From an uncultured Acidimicrobiaceae bacterium (lineage in GTDB: Bacteria; Actinomycetota; Acidimicrobiia; Acidimicrobiales; Ilumatobacteraceae), in assembly GCA_903919215.1 (NCBI GenBank), contig CAIXHI010000197.1:1-6757 (forward strand): a stretch of DNA of 6,757 nt. The letters are read 5' to 3'. How positions within the stretch are numbered: the first letter of the stretch is position 1; each line of letters opens with the position of its first letter. The position numbers and the translations under genes are program-made. The notes under the pieces were generated by a model. The model had not been told where the DNA came from and did no database searches. It saw nothing but the letters and a program-made list of their open reading frames with translations. Below are positions 5,860 to 6,757 of this stretch, one piece after another.

Positions 5860-6408
5860 ATGACGCAGTTCGCGGCCAGTCACTCGCCTCAGGCGCCGGC
5901 ACCGGCGTTGGTCGCGTTCGTGCCGACCGATCGCTCGTACGCCGATCTGTTCGCCGAGCATCAGGCCGCGATCTTCCGGCTGGCGGTCATGCTGTGCGGC
6001 GACGCGCACGTGGCTGAGGAGATCACGGCAGAGGTGTTTGCCAGGGTGCTGCCGAAGTGGCGGCGCGGCGATGTCACCGACCCTGTCTTCTACCTGCGCC
6101 GCGCGGTGATCAACGAGGTGCGATCGCGTCACCGCCGGCGGGTCAACGAACAGCGCGCACTCGCACGGCACGCATCGCGACAAGCCCACGACGTGCACGA
6201 GCCGGCCCCACTCACGCTCAGCGAGCCGTTGATCGCCGCACTGCAGCGGCTGTCGGTGCGGCACCGGGCAGTCGTGGTCCTTCGCTTCCACGACGACCTC
6301 TCCGAGGCCGAGGTCGCCCGCATCCTCGGCTCGCCCATCGGAACGATCAAGGCACAGACCAACAGGGCGCTCAGCGCACTGAGAGCATTCATGGAGGAAC
6401 CACGATGA
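5860..6408 (+). CDS. RNA polymerase ECF-type sigma-70 factor
   Basis: A 182-residue group 4 (ECF) sigma factor that would direct RNA polymerase to a stress or envelope regulon. Region 2 spans about 27-92 (YADLFAEHQAAIFRLAVMLCGD, AEEITAEVFARVLPKW, YLRRAVINEVRSRHRRR). A basic linker follows. Region 4 spans about 122-178 (LQRLSVRHRAVVVLRFHDDLSEAEVARILG, GTIKAQTNRALSALR) and includes the -35-recognising HTH. There are no regions 1 or 3 and no C-terminal SnoaL-type extension. The ATG at 5860 precedes region 2 by about 26 residues. A GGGAG at 5844-5848 is 11 nt upstream, rather far for a ribosome site. The 94-nt gap before it shows no convincing terminator, so read-through from the preceding cassette is possible. 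It overlaps the next gene by 4 nt (ATGA), as sigma/anti-sigma pairs often do. Confidence 0.92.
   Translation: MTQFAASHSPQAPAPALVAFVPTDRSYADLFAEHQAAIFRLAVMLCGDAHVAEEITAEVFARVLPKWRRGDVTDPVFYLRRAVINEVRSRHRRRVNEQRALARHASRQAHDVHEPAPLTLSEPLIAALQRLSVRHRAVVVLRFHDDLSEAEVARILGSPIGTIKAQTNRALSALRAFMEEPR
6393..6397 (+). promoter_or_regulatory. Shine-Dalgarno GGAGG for the membrane protein gene
   Basis: A GGAGG motif lies 7 nt before the ATG at 6405, inside the last codons of the sigma factor gene. It is the only strong ribosome site in the window and fixes the start of the following gene. Confidence 0.75.
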
Positions 6409-6757
6409 ACCCCACCGACACCGACTTCAGCAAGCTGCTGGGACGCGAACTCAAGGGCGCGAGCGCTCGCCAGAACCCGCCCTCGGGTCTGTACCCCCGC
6501 GTCGCCGCTCGCCAGCGGCAACTGCAGCAGCGCCGCGCCAGTTCTCGCGCTGGTGCGGTCGGCCTCGCCGCCGTGGCCACCATCGGCGGAGTCGCCTGGG
6601 CGCAGAGCACCCGCAACCCAGCAACGACCACTCAACCCGCTGGCGGCGCGGCCGCCGCGCTGACACCCTCAGCGCACCCCGACCGGATCGACTTCTATCC
6701 GATCATCGACTCGGTGCCCGGCGTCGGCGCAAGCTACGGCTGGAGCGACACCGACCA
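6405..6757 (+). CDS. Single-pass membrane protein, candidate anti-sigma factor (3' partial)
   Basis: The frame is open from the ATG at 6405 to the end of the window (117 whole codons). Residues 1-48 are hydrophilic and basic (RQRQLQQRRASSR at 36-48), fitting a cytoplasmic N-terminus. Residues 49-66 (AGAVGLAAVATIGGVAWA) make one membrane helix, and the rest, rich in Ala, Thr and Pro and then more polar, would lie outside. The 4-nt overlap with an ECF sigma gene and this topology fit an anti-sigma or co-regulated envelope protein. No HxxxCxxC zinc anti-sigma motif is present and no known domain was recognised in the visible part, so the role rests on context. The start is supported by the GGAGG ribosome site. 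Confidence 0.75.
   Translation, partial: MNPTDTDFSKLLGRELKGASARQNPPSGLYPRVAARQRQLQQRRASSRAGAVGLAAVATIGGVAWAQSTRNPATTTQPAGGAAAALTPSAHPDRIDFYPIIDSVPGVGASYGWSDTD

Noticed and set aside
1..6757. CRISPR array, tRNA, rRNA, insertion sequence or integrase
   Set aside because: No regularly spaced repeats, cloverleaf-like segment, terminal inverted repeats or transposase/integrase motifs were seen by eye.

Overview
The window is GC-rich throughout, densely coded, and uses GTG as well as ATG starts. Several genes look leaderless (promoter -10 about 7 nt before the start codon, no Shine-Dalgarno). The ECF sigma factor, the D-carbamoylase/molybdenum hydroxylase pair and the general style suggest a high-GC actinobacterium, perhaps of the Acidimicrobiia. 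That placement is inference; there is no rRNA or marker gene here.

Layout: (1) 2-829 (+) is the C-terminal part of a multi-pass membrane protein resembling GT39/ArnT-like glycosyltransferases. (2) 836-3436 (-) encodes an FAD-less, MOP-type molybdenum hydroxylase with two [2Fe-2S] clusters and a molybdopterin domain in one chain. It converges on gene 1 with only 6 nt between the stop codons. (3) 3509-4435 (-) encodes a nitrilase-superfamily enzyme very like N-carbamoyl-D-amino acid amidohydrolase, with Glu47-Lys124-Cys169 intact. (4) 4543-5067 and 5064-5765 (+) form a two-gene cassette with a 4-nt ATGA overlap: an XRE-type helix-turn-helix protein and a DUF6036-like nucleotidyltransferase. It looks like a toxin-antitoxin or defence-type module, with a self-regulating leaderless promoter. 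(5) 5860-6408 and 6405-end (+) are an ECF sigma factor overlapping (ATGA) a single-pass membrane protein that runs off the window and is a candidate anti-sigma factor.

The most informative non-coding signal is a near-perfect 15-bp inverted repeat, TTGACA-AAA-TGTNAA. It occurs twice, once just upstream of the molybdenum hydroxylase start and once across the D-carbamoylase start. The copies share 12 identical bases in otherwise GC-rich DNA. This suggests that one unidentified repressor controls both genes, and that hydroxylation of an N-heterocycle and decarbamoylation of an N-carbamoyl product belong to one catabolic route. A second palindrome, ATATCG-CATC-CGATAT, overlaps the -10 of the HTH/nucleotidyltransferase cassette and fits autoregulation by the HTH protein. 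The nucleotidyltransferase carries an unusual C-terminal Cys/His knuckle (Cys212, Cys222, Cys229, His232), which is the most novel protein feature seen.

No CRISPR array, tRNA, rRNA, insertion sequence or integrase was seen. Every gap between genes is shorter than about 110 nt.
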